In this document: positions 1 to 8,094 of the stretch, piece after piece
How the letters are laid out: each line of letters begins with the position of its first letter
Numbering within the stretch: position 1 is the first letter of the stretch
Assembly: GCF_900142325.1 (NCBI RefSeq)
Contig: NZ_FRAM01000002.1
Location: 744,001-808,000 of the forward strand
Direction: 5' to 3'
Origin: Epilithonimonas mollis
GTDB taxonomy: Bacteria > Bacteroidota > Bacteroidia > Flavobacteriales > Weeksellaceae
DNA length: 64,000 bases
Made by a program: the position numbers and the translations under genes
Notes under the pieces: generated by a model
Databases searched by the model: none
Told to the model about the DNA's origin: nothing
The model's input: only the letters and a program-made list of their open reading frames with translations

Positions 1-1545
1 GGATTAATGGGTGGCGGATTTATCGGCGGTGAGTTCTTCCCGAAAATGGACAGAGGCCAGTTCCTTGTTCAGATGGAATTACCAAAAGATGCTTCCGTAG
101 AAAAAACCAATCAAGTTACACTTGCTGTTGAAAAATATCTCAGAAACGACAAAGATGTTGTGGATATGATCACAACAGTTGGTCAGCAGTCGACAGGTTT
201 TGGTGGTGCGCAGGCGACTTTGTACCAATCTGAGATCCAGGTGATTTTGGTAGATAAATCTGAACGTAACGAAAGTACCGATATCAAATCGGCTAAAATA
301 AAGAGAGCTTTAGAGGAAAAATTCACTGGTGTTGAATTTAAAACAGCACCGATCGGATTGATGGGAGCAGACAATGCACCAATTGAATTGGTAGTAACCG
401 CTCAGGATAATGCTACAGCAAACAAAGAAGCAAACAGAATTCTTGAATTGCTTAAAAAAGTTCCGGGTTCAGTAGACGCTGAGTTATCGACAGACTCCGG
501 AAGTCCGGAAGTCCAGGTGAATATCGACAGAGATAAAATGGCTTCTTTAGGATTGAATCTTTCAAGTGTAGGGCAAACGATGCAGACAGCATTCAGTGGA
601 AACACAGACGGAAAATTCAGAGCTGGAGAGTATGAATACGACATCAACATCCGTTTTGGCGATGCCAACAGACAATCCATTGATGACGTAAGAAACCTGA
701 TTTTTACAAATCCTTCCGGACAGCAGGTAAGGCTGAGCCAATTCGCTGATGTAAAAATGGGATCCGGACCAAGTTTGCTGGAACGTAGAGACAAAGCACC
801 TTCTGTAAAAGTGAAGTCGAAAGTTGTAGGTCGTCCTGTAGGAGATGTTGCAAACGAATGGGCCGCTCAGTTTATGGACAATGAAAAGACAAAGCCTGCT
901 GGTGTCACTTACATCTGGAGTGGTGACATGGAAAACCAGACCGAAGGTTTCGGGACTTTAGGAATTGCTTTAATGGCGGCTATCATATTGGTTTATCTGG
1001 TAATGGTTTCTTTATATGATTCATTTGTTTATCCGTTTGTGGTATTATTCTCAATTCCATTAGCACTGATCGGGGTAATGATAATCCTTGCAATCACAGG
1101 AAATTCATTGAACATCTTTACGATGCTCGGGATGATCATGTTGATTGGTTTGGTGGCGAAAAACGCAATTATGATTGTCGATTTTGCCAATATGAGAAAA
1201 GCAGGCGGAGCCAATACGCACGATGCTTTGGTTCAGGCCAATCACGCCCGTCTTCGTCCGATCTTGATGACAACGATTGCAATGATATTCGGGATGATCC
1301 CGATTGCAATTGCAAAAGGAGCGGGAGCAGAGATGAACAACGGCCTGGCATGGGTGGTTATCGGTGGTTTGACATCGTCATTATTCCTGACGCTGATTAT
1401 TGTACCGGTAGTTTATTCATTATTCGATTCAATTCTTAGAAGAATGGGCAAAGACGAAAAAGTTGATTATGATGCGGAAATGAAAGCAGAATATGAACAC
1501 CGGGAACTTAGTGAAGACGGTTACACACCGAAACACGTAGATTAA
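1..1545 (+). CDS. RND-family efflux pump inner-membrane subunit (5' truncated by window)
   Basis: This is the C-terminal half of a hydrophobe/amphiphile efflux (HAE1, AcrB-like) transporter, which uses the proton gradient to drive drug export through a tripartite pump. The frame is open from base 1, so the true start lies upstream; 514 residues are visible of the roughly 1,040 usual for the family. The first 290 residues are periplasmic porter/docking domain. After that come the C-terminal membrane helices, with the KNAI segment that carries the proton-relay lysine in AcrB and the RLRPILMT motif of the last helices. The tail is charged and cytoplasmic. The membrane-fusion partner would lie upstream and an outer-membrane channel gene does not follow. 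A strong hairpin terminator ends the transcript. Family assignment is firm; the substrate cannot be read from sequence. Confidence 0.93.
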   Translation, partial: GLMGGGFIGGEFFPKMDRGQFLVQMELPKDASVEKTNQVTLAVEKYLRNDKDVVDMITTVGQQSTGFGGAQATLYQSEIQVILVDKSERNESTDIKSAKIKRALEEKFTGVEFKTAPIGLMGADNAPIELVVTAQDNATANKEANRILELLKKVPGSVDAELSTDSGSPEVQVNIDRDKMASLGLNLSSVGQTMQTAFSGNTDGKFRAGEYEYDINIRFGDANRQSIDDVRNLIFTNPSGQQVRLSQFADVKMGSGPSLLERRDKAPSVKVKSKVVGRPVGDVANEWAAQFMDNEKTKPAGVTYIWSGDMENQTEGFGTLGIALMAAIILVYLVMVSLYDSFVYPFVVLFSIPLALIGVMIILAITGNSLNIFTMLGMIMLIGLVAKNAIMIVDFANMRKAGGANTHDALVQANHARLRPILMTTIAMIFGMIPIAIAKGAGAEMNNGLAWVVIGGLTSSLFLTLIIVPVVYSLFDSILRRMGKDEKVDYDAEMKAEYEHRELSEDGYTPKHVD

Positions 1546-1565
1546 TATATCAATTATTTTACCTT

Positions 1566-1601
1566 GAAGCGCATCAATTTTAATTGGTGCGCTTCTTTTT
1601 T
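1566..1601 (+). terminator. Rho-independent terminator of the RND pump gene
   Basis: A GAAGCGCA/TGCGCTTC stem, extended by AATT pairing around a short loop, is followed by six T residues. It starts 20 bases after the stop codon. Confidence 0.85.
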
Positions 1602-1629
1602 AAAGAGAAGTGGAAATGATTTGTGCAGT

Positions 1630-1659
1630 AAAAAAGGCTCTCAGAAAAACTGAAAGCCC
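1630..1659 (-). terminator. Terminator of the J-domain/KTSC gene
   Basis: Read on the minus strand, GGGCTTTCAG and CTGAGAGCC pair around a short A/T loop and are followed by a run of six T residues. It lies 25 bases beyond the stop codon of the minus-strand gene. Confidence 0.75.
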
Positions 1660-1683
1660 TTATTTTATTTTTAATTTTTGAGA

Positions 1684-2130
1684 TTAATCTGCCATTGCCT
1701 CGCCGGATTTTCTGTAGGTAAAGTTACCATAGATATGTCTTCTTGCGAAACGGCTTGGCGAGTCAGAATTCACCATTTTGATATATGTATTTCTCGGGAC
1801 ACCAATATATTCAAACATTTTTCCGTTAAAATGCTGAACTTTCAGGATGGACTTCTCAAGATAGAAATCAGTGATGATAGAATTGGTGATCGTGTCCGTA
1901 TATTCTTCTTTGTATTTTTCCTGGGTTTCCTCGCTGATGCTTACCAGGAAGTGATAAGCTTCAATCACGGATTTGCTTTTTTCCTCGGCTTCCAGTTTTC
2001 CCGCTTCGTCATTGATGAATTTGTCAGGATGGGTATCTTTCATCGTATTTCTGTAGATGTTTTTCAGATCTTTCAGCGTTACGGTTTTATCGACATCGAG
2101 AAGCTTTCTGTATTCAGCAATTTTTTTCAT
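1684..2130 (-). CDS. J-domain-like protein with C-terminal KTSC domain
   Basis: The 148-residue protein has two parts. Residues 1-70 resemble a J domain and keep the HPDK motif at residues 34-37, the contact point for Hsp70 ATPase activation in DnaJ proteins. Residues 85-142 match the KTSC pattern: an F-x-G-x-x-F-x-Y element, then a VPRNTY segment, then a final Ile-Tyr-Gly stretch. KTSC domains are small modules named after a lysyl-tRNA synthetase fusion and are thought to bind nucleic acid. There is no signal peptide, so the protein is cytosolic. It stands alone with its own terminator. A role as a specialised co-chaperone, perhaps on RNA or a translation factor, is inference from the domain pairing. 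Confidence 0.8.
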   Translation of the reverse strand: MKKIAEYRKLLDVDKTVTLKDLKNIYRNTMKDTHPDKFINDEAGKLEAEEKSKSVIEAYHFLVSISEETQEKYKEEYTDTITNSIITDFYLEKSILKVQHFNGKMFEYIGVPRNTYIKMVNSDSPSRFARRHIYGNFTYRKSGEAMAD

Positions 2131-2298
2131 ATTATAATCTTAATTTCGGGGTGCAAAATTAAGCTTTTAAAATTTAAAAACCGTAACTTATTCATTATTA
2201 ATTTAATTGATATCCAGAGAGAAGTTTTTTATCAGATCAATTGGTTGATTTCTATTTCATAATATCACTTTTAATAGATTATGTTAAAAAGAAAATCT

Positions 2299-2306
2299 TA
2301 TCTTTG
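2299..2306 (+). promoter_or_regulatory. TAnnTTTG -7 promoter element
   Basis: TATCTTTG matches the Bacteroidota housekeeping -7 consensus exactly and ends 19 bases before the start of the META lipoprotein gene. No clear -33 TTG is visible. Confidence 0.6.
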
Positions 2307-2325
2307 AATGGTAATTCTATAAGAA

Positions 2326-2727
2326 ATGAAAAAATTTTTTTTGACATCGATATTAGCTCTAGCAATTGTTTCCTGTACCAGCAGAGTAGGGAACGCTTCT
2401 AAACTTGGAAAAAGTCAGGCAGCTATTGCGGGTACACAATGGATACTGGCTGATGATGTTGCGAACAAACCTACATTGGTAATAGAGCAGAACAAAATCT
2501 CCGGAAATGCAGGCTGCAATAATTATTTTTCTGATGCTACGATAGATACATCTGCCGGCAATTTTTCTGCGAAAAGTGTAGGCTCAACAAGAAAGATGTG
2601 CAGCAATATGTCAACGGAAAATGCATACCTGGAAGTGCTTCCTCATGTTAACAAATACGTTGTAACAGAAACAACCCTGGAACTTTATAAAGACAATCTG
2701 CTGTTATTAAAATTTAATAAGCAATAA
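2326..2727 (+). CDS. META-domain lipoprotein (HslJ-like)
   Basis: This is a 133-residue lipoprotein with a single META domain. The N-terminus is a lipoprotein signal (hydrophobic stretch ending in the lipobox IVSC, Cys at 17). The rest is one META/HslJ domain, with the typical TQW start, the GNAGCNNYF turn and the STRKMC segment. In other bacteria META proteins are heat-shock or novobiocin-resistance associated outer-membrane lipoproteins of unclear mechanism. The gene has its own promoter and a shared terminator with the convergent gene downstream. Domain identity is clear; the cellular role is not known. Confidence 0.85.
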   Translation: MKKFFLTSILALAIVSCTSRVGNASKLGKSQAAIAGTQWILADDVANKPTLVIEQNKISGNAGCNNYFSDATIDTSAGNFSAKSVGSTRKMCSNMSTENAYLEVLPHVNKYVVTETTLELYKDNLLLLKFNKQ

Positions 2728-2744
2728 ATTTGTAATTAATAATA

Positions 2745-2776
2745 AAAAAAAGGAACTCAAATCGAGTTCCTTTTTT
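2745..2776. terminator. Bidirectional terminator
   Basis: GGAACTC and GAGTTCC pair around a five-base loop, with an A-run on the left and six T residues on the right. It can stop transcription from both convergent genes. Confidence 0.85.
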
Positions 2777-2777
2777 A

Positions 2778-3017
2778 TTATTCTTCGTCTTCTTCGTCGT
2801 ATTTTGCAAGTTCTTCATCACACCATTTGAAGGCTTCCTCCACCACTTTTGTAGCTTCTGTTGCTACAGTTTCCTCATCATCACCTTCCAGATCATCCAG
2901 CCATTCTACATCTTCTTCTTCTACATTAAGGATGAAACGCGGGTATTCTGTATGTACAACGAATAGATCTTCTGGGAAATCAGAATTGTCGGCTAATAAA
3001 AACTTTGGTAATTTCAT
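2778..3017 (-). CDS. Small acidic conserved protein
   Basis: The 79-residue protein is extremely acidic, with more than 20 Asp/Glu, concentrated in residues 33-50 and in the C-terminal tail. It has no signal peptide, membrane segment or cysteine pair. The N-terminal 30 residues (a MKLPKFLLAD start, then HTEYPRF) look folded. Proteins of this size and composition are common single genes in Flavobacteriia and remain uncharacterised. Codon use and the terminator immediately after the stop support a real gene; the longer plus-strand frame opposite it is a serine-rich artefact of the acidic codons. I cannot assign a function. Confidence 0.75.
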   Translation of the reverse strand: MKLPKFLLADNSDFPEDLFVVHTEYPRFILNVEEEDVEWLDDLEGDDEETVATEATKVVEEAFKWCDEELAKYDEEDEE

Positions 3018-3103
3018 AACAATAAAATTTAAAAAAAATAATTTGAGTGGGTCTTTTATTTTTCACTCTATTTTTCAAAGATAAAAAAATTCCCCGAAAA
3101 GAA

Positions 3104-4435
3104 TTATTGATATTTATTTTTTTTAATGTTGATTTTACGCTCCACTTTATACCGCGTCAGCGTTGTTTTCTGGAGTGTATCTTTCGGAGTGAAGATGACT
3201 TTAATATTCGGATTCACCGTGCTGATGAGCTCTGCAGTTTGTCCGTCGTTATCCAGCTGATCTTTAACAAAGAATTTCAGATTTTTATTCATCAGGTTTT
3301 CATTTTTCAGAAATCCCGTAACAGCCTTCCTGTTTTCAAGATAATCCCCTCTGGAAAGCCATGTAAACACAAAGCCAACAGCAAGACTTACAAATCCAAC
3401 GGAATAAGTCAGACCACCGATCATATAAAACACCTTCCTGAAAAACACCATCCAGATCCCAATGGAAAATGGTGCCAGCAATCTGTAATCAATAGCATTG
3501 ACAGAATAAAAGTATTGGATGAAAAAAGATAAAATAATAGAAACCACAGAGCTGGTGAGAATGAATTTTTCTGTTTCAGACAGTTTTATTCTGATAAAAA
3601 GAAACAACATGGCGGCTATCGTCAGGATCCCGATTCCGAAGATCCCAAAGTTGATAATACCACCATTAGGATCGGCAATGTGTATGAACGGATTGAACGT
3701 TGTTGCCAGACCCTGAAACAGTTCTAGAAGCAGTTGCGACGTCGGCTTCAGTCCGATTTCTAAAAATGTATCAATATATTTCTCATTAAAATAATCAATG
3801 AATGTAAATTTATAAACAACATAAAACAGAATCCCGATCATCCCTGAAAAAAGGAAACTTTTCCAGTAACTCTTCCGGAAATTCATCAATCCGAAAACAA
3901 TGCTTCCGCAACAAAAGAACAGTGCACTGTAACGGATGTTGATCATTGTGATAAGACAAAGACTTAATAATGAAACGCCTTGTAGAAGCGAATATCTCTG
4001 ATTGGTAATTTGCTTTCCGATATAGAAGAAAAAAACAACAAAAGGCAGGATCAGTTCCTCACTCATTGTGTAAGAATAAGTGCTTACAAAACTGAATAAT
4101 GCCGAAGTAACCATTAATTCCTTAAAGAAAAATTGTTTCCTGTAAGAAAAGATCAGGATCAGTGTATAAGCCAGTAGTCCCACCAGCTTGCTGCTCCAGA
4201 AATTGTCCAGATCCAGGAAAGTGAAAAACTTGATGGCCAAAGGATACCCGAGCGGCGCAGTGGTATTGTCTATGACCGGAAAAATCTCGGATTGTCTCAT
4301 GTACCGTATAGAATCCGGGCTCACGCGGCCTTTTTCATTCATCAGAAACCGGAGGATTATCATGATATAGGTGATGACCACCAGGGTTATCTGTACTATT
4401 TTTTCTTTGTTCGAATTTAACTTCATCAAGATCAC
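3104..4435 (-). CDS. Polytopic membrane protein, GT-C glycosyltransferase-like
   Basis: The 443-residue protein has about 10 predicted membrane helices. A short first loop, right after helix 1, contains the acidic motif SPDSIRYM, the layout seen in GT-C fold (ArnT/PMT-like) lipid-linked sugar transferases, where that loop holds the catalytic Asp. The C-terminal 80 residues are soluble and basic. Met-4 is an equally good start. No partner genes for surface polysaccharide lie beside it, so the donor and acceptor are unknown. The GT-C assignment rests on topology and one motif only. Confidence 0.55.
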   Translation of the reverse strand: MILMKLNSNKEKIVQITLVVITYIMIILRFLMNEKGRVSPDSIRYMRQSEIFPVIDNTTAPLGYPLAIKFFTFLDLDNFWSSKLVGLLAYTLILIFSYRKQFFFKELMVTSALFSFVSTYSYTMSEELILPFVVFFFYIGKQITNQRYSLLQGVSLLSLCLITMINIRYSALFFCCGSIVFGLMNFRKSYWKSFLFSGMIGILFYVVYKFTFIDYFNEKYIDTFLEIGLKPTSQLLLELFQGLATTFNPFIHIADPNGGIINFGIFGIGILTIAAMLFLFIRIKLSETEKFILTSSVVSIILSFFIQYFYSVNAIDYRLLAPFSIGIWMVFFRKVFYMIGGLTYSVGFVSLAVGFVFTWLSRGDYLENRKAVTGFLKNENLMNKNLKFFVKDQLDNDGQTAELISTVNPNIKVIFTPKDTLQKTTLTRYKVERKINIKKNKYQ

Positions 4436-4519
4436 AGTTTATAAAAAATGCCAGAACCAAGCTGGTCCTGACAAAGTTATCAATCTTAATGCAAAAATAC
4501 TAATTTGACATTCCGTTAT

Positions 4520-5410
4520 TTACTTCAAAAACATTTTAGAAACCTTTTCCGCCTTCTTACTTTCGGAATAGTCGTAAAAGCCCTCGCCGGATTTGACACC
4601 TTTTTTTCCGGCCATTACCATATTGACTAATAAAGGATTCGGTGCATATTTTGGATTTTTGAAACCGTCGTACATGACATTTAAGATAGCCAGACAAACA
4701 TCCAGCCCAATAAAATCTGCCAGTTGCAAAGGTCCCATTGGGTGCGCCATTCCCAGTTTCATTACGGTGTCGATTTCCTCAACACCGGCAACACCGTTAT
4801 AGAGCGTTTCAATGGCTTCGTTGATCATCGGCATCAGTATTCTGTTGGCTACAAAACCTGGATAATCATTCACTTCAACCGGAACTTTTCCCAGTTTTTT
4901 TGACATTTCGAAGATCATGTCAAACGTTTCTTTGGAAGTAGAGTAGCCTTTGATGATCTCAACAAGCTTCATGATCGGTACAGGATTCATGAAGTGCATG
5001 CCGATTACTTTTTCCGGACGTTTGGTTGCGGCTGCAATCTGGGTGATAGAAATGGATGAAGTGTTGGTCGCAAGGATACAGTTTTCCGGTGCCAGTTCAT
5101 CAATTTGACCGAAGATTTTCAGTTTAAGATCCAGATTTTCCGTTGCCGCTTCTACGATAAGATCTGCATTGTGAGCTACATCTTTCAGATCCGAAAAAGT
5201 GTTGATATTACCGAGCGTTGCGCTTTTTTGTTCTTCGGTCAGGTTACCTTTTGCGATGATTCTGTCCAGATTAGTCGTGATGGTTTTGATCGCTTTATCA
5301 AGATTTTCTTGTTTGACATCAACAAGACTAACTGCAAAACCACTTTGAGCAAAAGTATGGGCAATGCCGTTTCCCATAGTTCCTGCGCCTATAACAACGA
5401 TGTTTTTCAT
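4520..5410 (-). CDS. 3-hydroxybutyryl-CoA / 3-hydroxyacyl-CoA dehydrogenase
   Basis: The enzyme oxidises (S)-3-hydroxyacyl-CoA to 3-ketoacyl-CoA with NAD+ in the cytosol, in beta-oxidation or butyrate-type metabolism. The 296 residues match single-function enzymes (Hbd/PaaH type, about 280-300). The N-terminus is a Rossmann fold with GAGTMGNGIA at residues 8-17. The catalytic His-Glu pair is at H139 (GMHFMNP) and E151, preceded by the TNTSS loop. The C-terminal helical domain has the PGFVANRI and GMAHPMGPL motifs. It is monocistronic here with no other beta-oxidation genes nearby, so the exact pathway cannot be fixed. Confidence 0.92.
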   Translation of the reverse strand: MKNIVVIGAGTMGNGIAHTFAQSGFAVSLVDVKQENLDKAIKTITTNLDRIIAKGNLTEEQKSATLGNINTFSDLKDVAHNADLIVEAATENLDLKLKIFGQIDELAPENCILATNTSSISITQIAAATKRPEKVIGMHFMNPVPIMKLVEIIKGYSTSKETFDMIFEMSKKLGKVPVEVNDYPGFVANRILMPMINEAIETLYNGVAGVEEIDTVMKLGMAHPMGPLQLADFIGLDVCLAILNVMYDGFKNPKYAPNPLLVNMVMAGKKGVKSGEGFYDYSESKKAEKVSKMFLK

Positions 5411-5531
5411 TTATAGTTTATAAAATTATTATTTGTAAGAATGATTTAATTTAAATTTTTGATCTGGTTGTAAATATATCATATTTTGAGAATTTCAAAA
5501 AAATATTTTGTAATTATAGAATGTGACAATT

Positions 5532-6353
5532 CTAGTAGTTTCGAGTATAAGTTTTTTTCTCTTGCAGGTAAACAGGAGTAGGACTTTCCTTTACACGGAA
5601 TTTAGTTTTGTAATAAGTTCTTTCACCATCAATTTTATTTGTAAAAACCGAGAAATGAAGATGTGGCCCTTTGCTCCAGCCTGTGTTACCGCTGTATCCA
5701 ATTAATTGACCTTGTTTTACATCATCGCCTTTATGTACAGCGATTCCATCTTTCTTAAGATGTACATATTCTGCAAAAGTTCCGTCATCGTGAAGAATAA
5801 TAACTTTATTATTAAGTTTTGCGCAGTCTTTTGTAAGACAGGATTGGTTAGAATCTGATTTAGTAATGATAACTTTTCCACTTCTTGCGGCTAAAATTTC
5901 AGTTCCTGATTTATGGCTGAAATCTAAAGAATAAGTGTTTTGATGAGAAAAATTCCCATTATATCCCTGATAAATTGACTGAGAAGTATTAGTGGAATAT
6001 GGCAACCAATACACTTCTTCTGAATCGGTTGGTTTTGCATTGATGTCTCCAAAGACATAAAATACATTATAACTGAATTTATATGGCTTCAGTTTGTCTT
6101 GATTGTCAATTTTGGAAATAATAAATTTCTTTGTATTAGCAGGGACTATTACAATACTTTTATTGGCTAAACTGGATTTTACGTTTTCACCAGAATATTC
6201 GTATTCGATGCTAACAGGGCAAAATTCATTATTATCAACAGTTATAACATTGGTTTTGTTTTCCAAATATTTGTCAAATTTAATGTCTGGCGATTCTTGG
6301 GAAAATATGAATAAAGGAATAAAAAATAAAAGATAAATAATTTTATTATTCAT
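5532..6353 (-). CDS. M23 family secreted metallopeptidase
   Basis: A predicted exported zinc peptidase of the LytM/M23 type that would cut peptide crosslinks in peptidoglycan. Residues 1-18 are a signal peptide (IPLFIFSQ cleavage region). Residues 20-125 are a beta-rich domain without a recognisable family. The M23 domain covers about 130-240, with zinc ligands H137 and D144 and the active-site H198 and HLH (231-233). There is no LysM or coiled coil, so it is likely a regulator-free hydrolase rather than an EnvC type. It begins 6 bases after the upstream Gfo/Idh/MocA gene and is probably co-transcribed with it. Confidence 0.88.
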   Translation of the reverse strand: MNNKIIYLLFFIPLFIFSQESPDIKFDKYLENKTNVITVDNNEFCPVSIEYEYSGENVKSSLANKSIVIVPANTKKFIISKIDNQDKLKPYKFSYNVFYVFGDINAKPTDSEEVYWLPYSTNTSQSIYQGYNGNFSHQNTYSLDFSHKSGTEILAARSGKVIITKSDSNQSCLTKDCAKLNNKVIILHDDGTFAEYVHLKKDGIAVHKGDDVKQGQLIGYSGNTGWSKGPHLHFSVFTNKIDGERTYYKTKFRVKESPTPVYLQEKKTYTRNY

Positions 6354-6359
6354 GATATA

Positions 6360-7325
6360 TTATTTATTTATCAATCTCATAATCTCCAAAGCCACTTTCA
6401 GTGCTTCGGTTCCATCTTCCAAAGAAACTTCTACCGGAACATTATTTTCTATAGCGTTGGCAAAACTTTCCAACTCATCCAGAATCGCATTATTCGGCTG
6501 AATATTTGGATATTCGAAAAGAATTTGGTTTTTCTCGCCTTCCGCATTTTCGATAATCATATCGAAGTCGGACGGATTTTCCGGCGCTGGTTTCATTCGG
6601 ATTACTTCTGCTTTTTTCTCCAGGAAATCTACAGAAACATAAGCATCCTGTTGGAAAAATCTGGATTTTCGCATCGCTTTCATCGATATTCTGGAAGTCG
6701 TGAGATTAGCTACGCAACCATTTTCGAACTCTATTCTCGCGTTGCAAATGTCTGGTGTTTTACTCACCACGGAAACACCGCTGGCGTGGATCAGTTTCAC
6801 TCTGGATTTTACCAAACTCAACAAAATATCCAGATCGTGAATCATCAGATCCAAAACTACGGAAACATCCGTTCCTCTCGGATTGAATTCCGCCAATCTG
6901 TGAATCTCGATAAACATTGGATTCTGAATATAATCTTTAGCCCCAATAAAAGCCGGATTATAGCGTTCCACGTGACCAACCTGCGCCTTGATCCCAAATT
7001 CTCTGCATTTGTAAAGAATTTCTTCCGCTTGTTCAAGCGTCTGAGTCACAGGTTTTTCGATAAAAAAATGAATGCCTTTTTCAATCGCTTTCAATGCGTA
7101 ATTATAATGATAAAGCGTTGGCGTTACAATATCCAGCATCTCGATTTCGTTCAGCAAATCCTCGAAGCTTTCAAAATATTTATAACCCAATTCCGCCTCA
7201 AGTTTTCTTCCGTTTTCCGCATCTTTATCGTGGAAACCAACCAGTTCGTATTTCTCAGATTGATTCAGTAATCTCAAATGGATTTTACCGAGATGTCCCG
7301 CACCTACAAGTCCTGCTTTTATCAT
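6360..7325 (-). CDS. Gfo/Idh/MocA family oxidoreductase
   Basis: An NAD(P)-dependent sugar-type oxidoreductase of 321 residues. The N-terminal Rossmann fold has GAGHLGKIH at residues 8-16, and the EKPVTQ motif follows at about residue 94; its Lys is the catalytic residue in characterised members. The C-terminal alpha/beta domain carries DLMIHDLDI, equivalent to the substrate-binding D-x-x-x-H motif. The substrate (an aldose, inositol or UDP-sugar derivative) cannot be predicted. It is followed at 6 bases by the M23 peptidase. A second, only distantly related member of the family lies 0.8 kb upstream on the same strand. Confidence 0.87.
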   Translation of the reverse strand: MIKAGLVGAGHLGKIHLRLLNQSEKYELVGFHDKDAENGRKLEAELGYKYFESFEDLLNEIEMLDIVTPTLYHYNYALKAIEKGIHFFIEKPVTQTLEQAEEILYKCREFGIKAQVGHVERYNPAFIGAKDYIQNPMFIEIHRLAEFNPRGTDVSVVLDLMIHDLDILLSLVKSRVKLIHASGVSVVSKTPDICNARIEFENGCVANLTTSRISMKAMRKSRFFQQDAYVSVDFLEKKAEVIRMKPAPENPSDFDMIIENAEGEKNQILFEYPNIQPNNAILDELESFANAIENNVPVEVSLEDGTEALKVALEIMRLINK

Positions 7326-7458
7326 ATGTTGATTTAGATTATTTTTATGGTCATATGCAATCGCTAAAATTTATCGGTATTTGCAATTCCGAATCACGGC
7401 GATTTCATAGCTTATTTTTCTTAAGGAGGTAAATTTAAGAATTATCACAAATCCAAAT

Positions 7459-7495
7459 AAAAAAAGACCCGGAATTTTTGAAGTTTCTGAGTCTT
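7459..7495 (-). terminator. Terminator after the toxin gene
   Basis: On the minus strand AGACTCAGAA pairs with TTCCGGGTCT using wobble pairs, followed by a seven-T run. It lies just past the toxin stop codon. Confidence 0.6.
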
Positions 7496-7510
7496 GTCAT
7501 TGTTGTTTGA

Positions 7511-7816
7511 TCAAGAATAGTCGAAATCAGTTTGTTTTTCATCTCGTCTTGCATCCCAAATTGATAATATGATTATCTCTTTTGCGTTGATTTCATAGAA
7601 AATCAAATAATTTCGAACAATGCTAATACTAGAATTTTTATCATTTGTTGTTCTTCCAATTTTTGGATGAAGCGATAACAAATCGACGGCTTCCGTAAAT
7701 AGATCATTAAGTTTTTTACTGTAAGTTTTAGATTTGGTTTTATTGGCCCAATAAATTAAAATCTCTTTAAGTTCTAATTTTGCAGAATTTGTCCAGACTA
7801 TTTTTCGTTTAGCCAT
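7511..7816 (-). CDS. RelE/ParE family toxin
   Basis: A 101-residue basic protein with the RelE/ParE fold layout: a start with WTNSAKLELKEIL, a central SLHPKIGR segment, then an IVRNYLIFYEI strand and a terminal WDARR motif. The conserved IWDARR near the C-terminus is typical of the ParE-like branch (gyrase poisons), while RelE branch members cut mRNA on the ribosome; sequence alone does not separate them. Its start overlaps the antitoxin gene by 19 bases, the usual arrangement of antitoxin first and toxin second. It is probably silent in normal growth. Confidence 0.85.
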   Translation of the reverse strand: MAKRKIVWTNSAKLELKEILIYWANKTKSKTYSKKLNDLFTEAVDLLSLHPKIGRTTNDKNSSISIVRNYLIFYEINAKEIIILSIWDARRDEKQTDFDYS

Positions 7817-8040
7817 TGTTCAATTTCTTTTTTCACTTCTTCACCAGTGGATATTTCTCCATTTGCATATTCTTTTCTAGCTTCTGCAATTCTACTTTCC
7901 TGCTGTTGTGATAATAAATAAATCTCTTCATCCAATTCAAAATCCAAAAGTTTTTTGATTTGTTTTATCACTCGAATTTCCTTCAATTCGGTTATTTGAT
8001 TAATCACATCTAATTTTAATTGTAATTCAGCAGAACTCAT
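7798..8040 (-). CDS. Antitoxin of the RelE/ParE-type module
   Basis: An 80-residue, mostly helical protein upstream of and overlapping the toxin. The C-terminal half is strongly charged with the EARKEYANGEIS pattern seen in many Bacteroidota antitoxins paired with ParE/RelE toxins. No ribbon-helix-helix or HTH is obvious in the N-terminus, so DNA binding and autoregulation are uncertain. Assignment depends on gene order, size and the toxin partner. Confidence 0.8.
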   Translation of the reverse strand: MSSAELQLKLDVINQITELKEIRVIKQIKKLLDFELDEEIYLLSQQQESRIAEARKEYANGEISTGEEVKKEIEQWLNEK

Positions 8041-8094
8041 TTTGGAATTATTTATATCAAATTTACATAAAATATGAGAAACTTAAAGATTCAA

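Noticed and set aside
1678-2262. Plus-strand frame of 194 codons
   Set aside because: It is antisense to the J-domain/KTSC gene, has Phe-rich low-quality composition and no domain.
6525-7271. Plus-strand frame of 248 codons
   Set aside because: Antisense to a clear Gfo/Idh/MocA dehydrogenase; Phe/His/Arg-rich shadow sequence.
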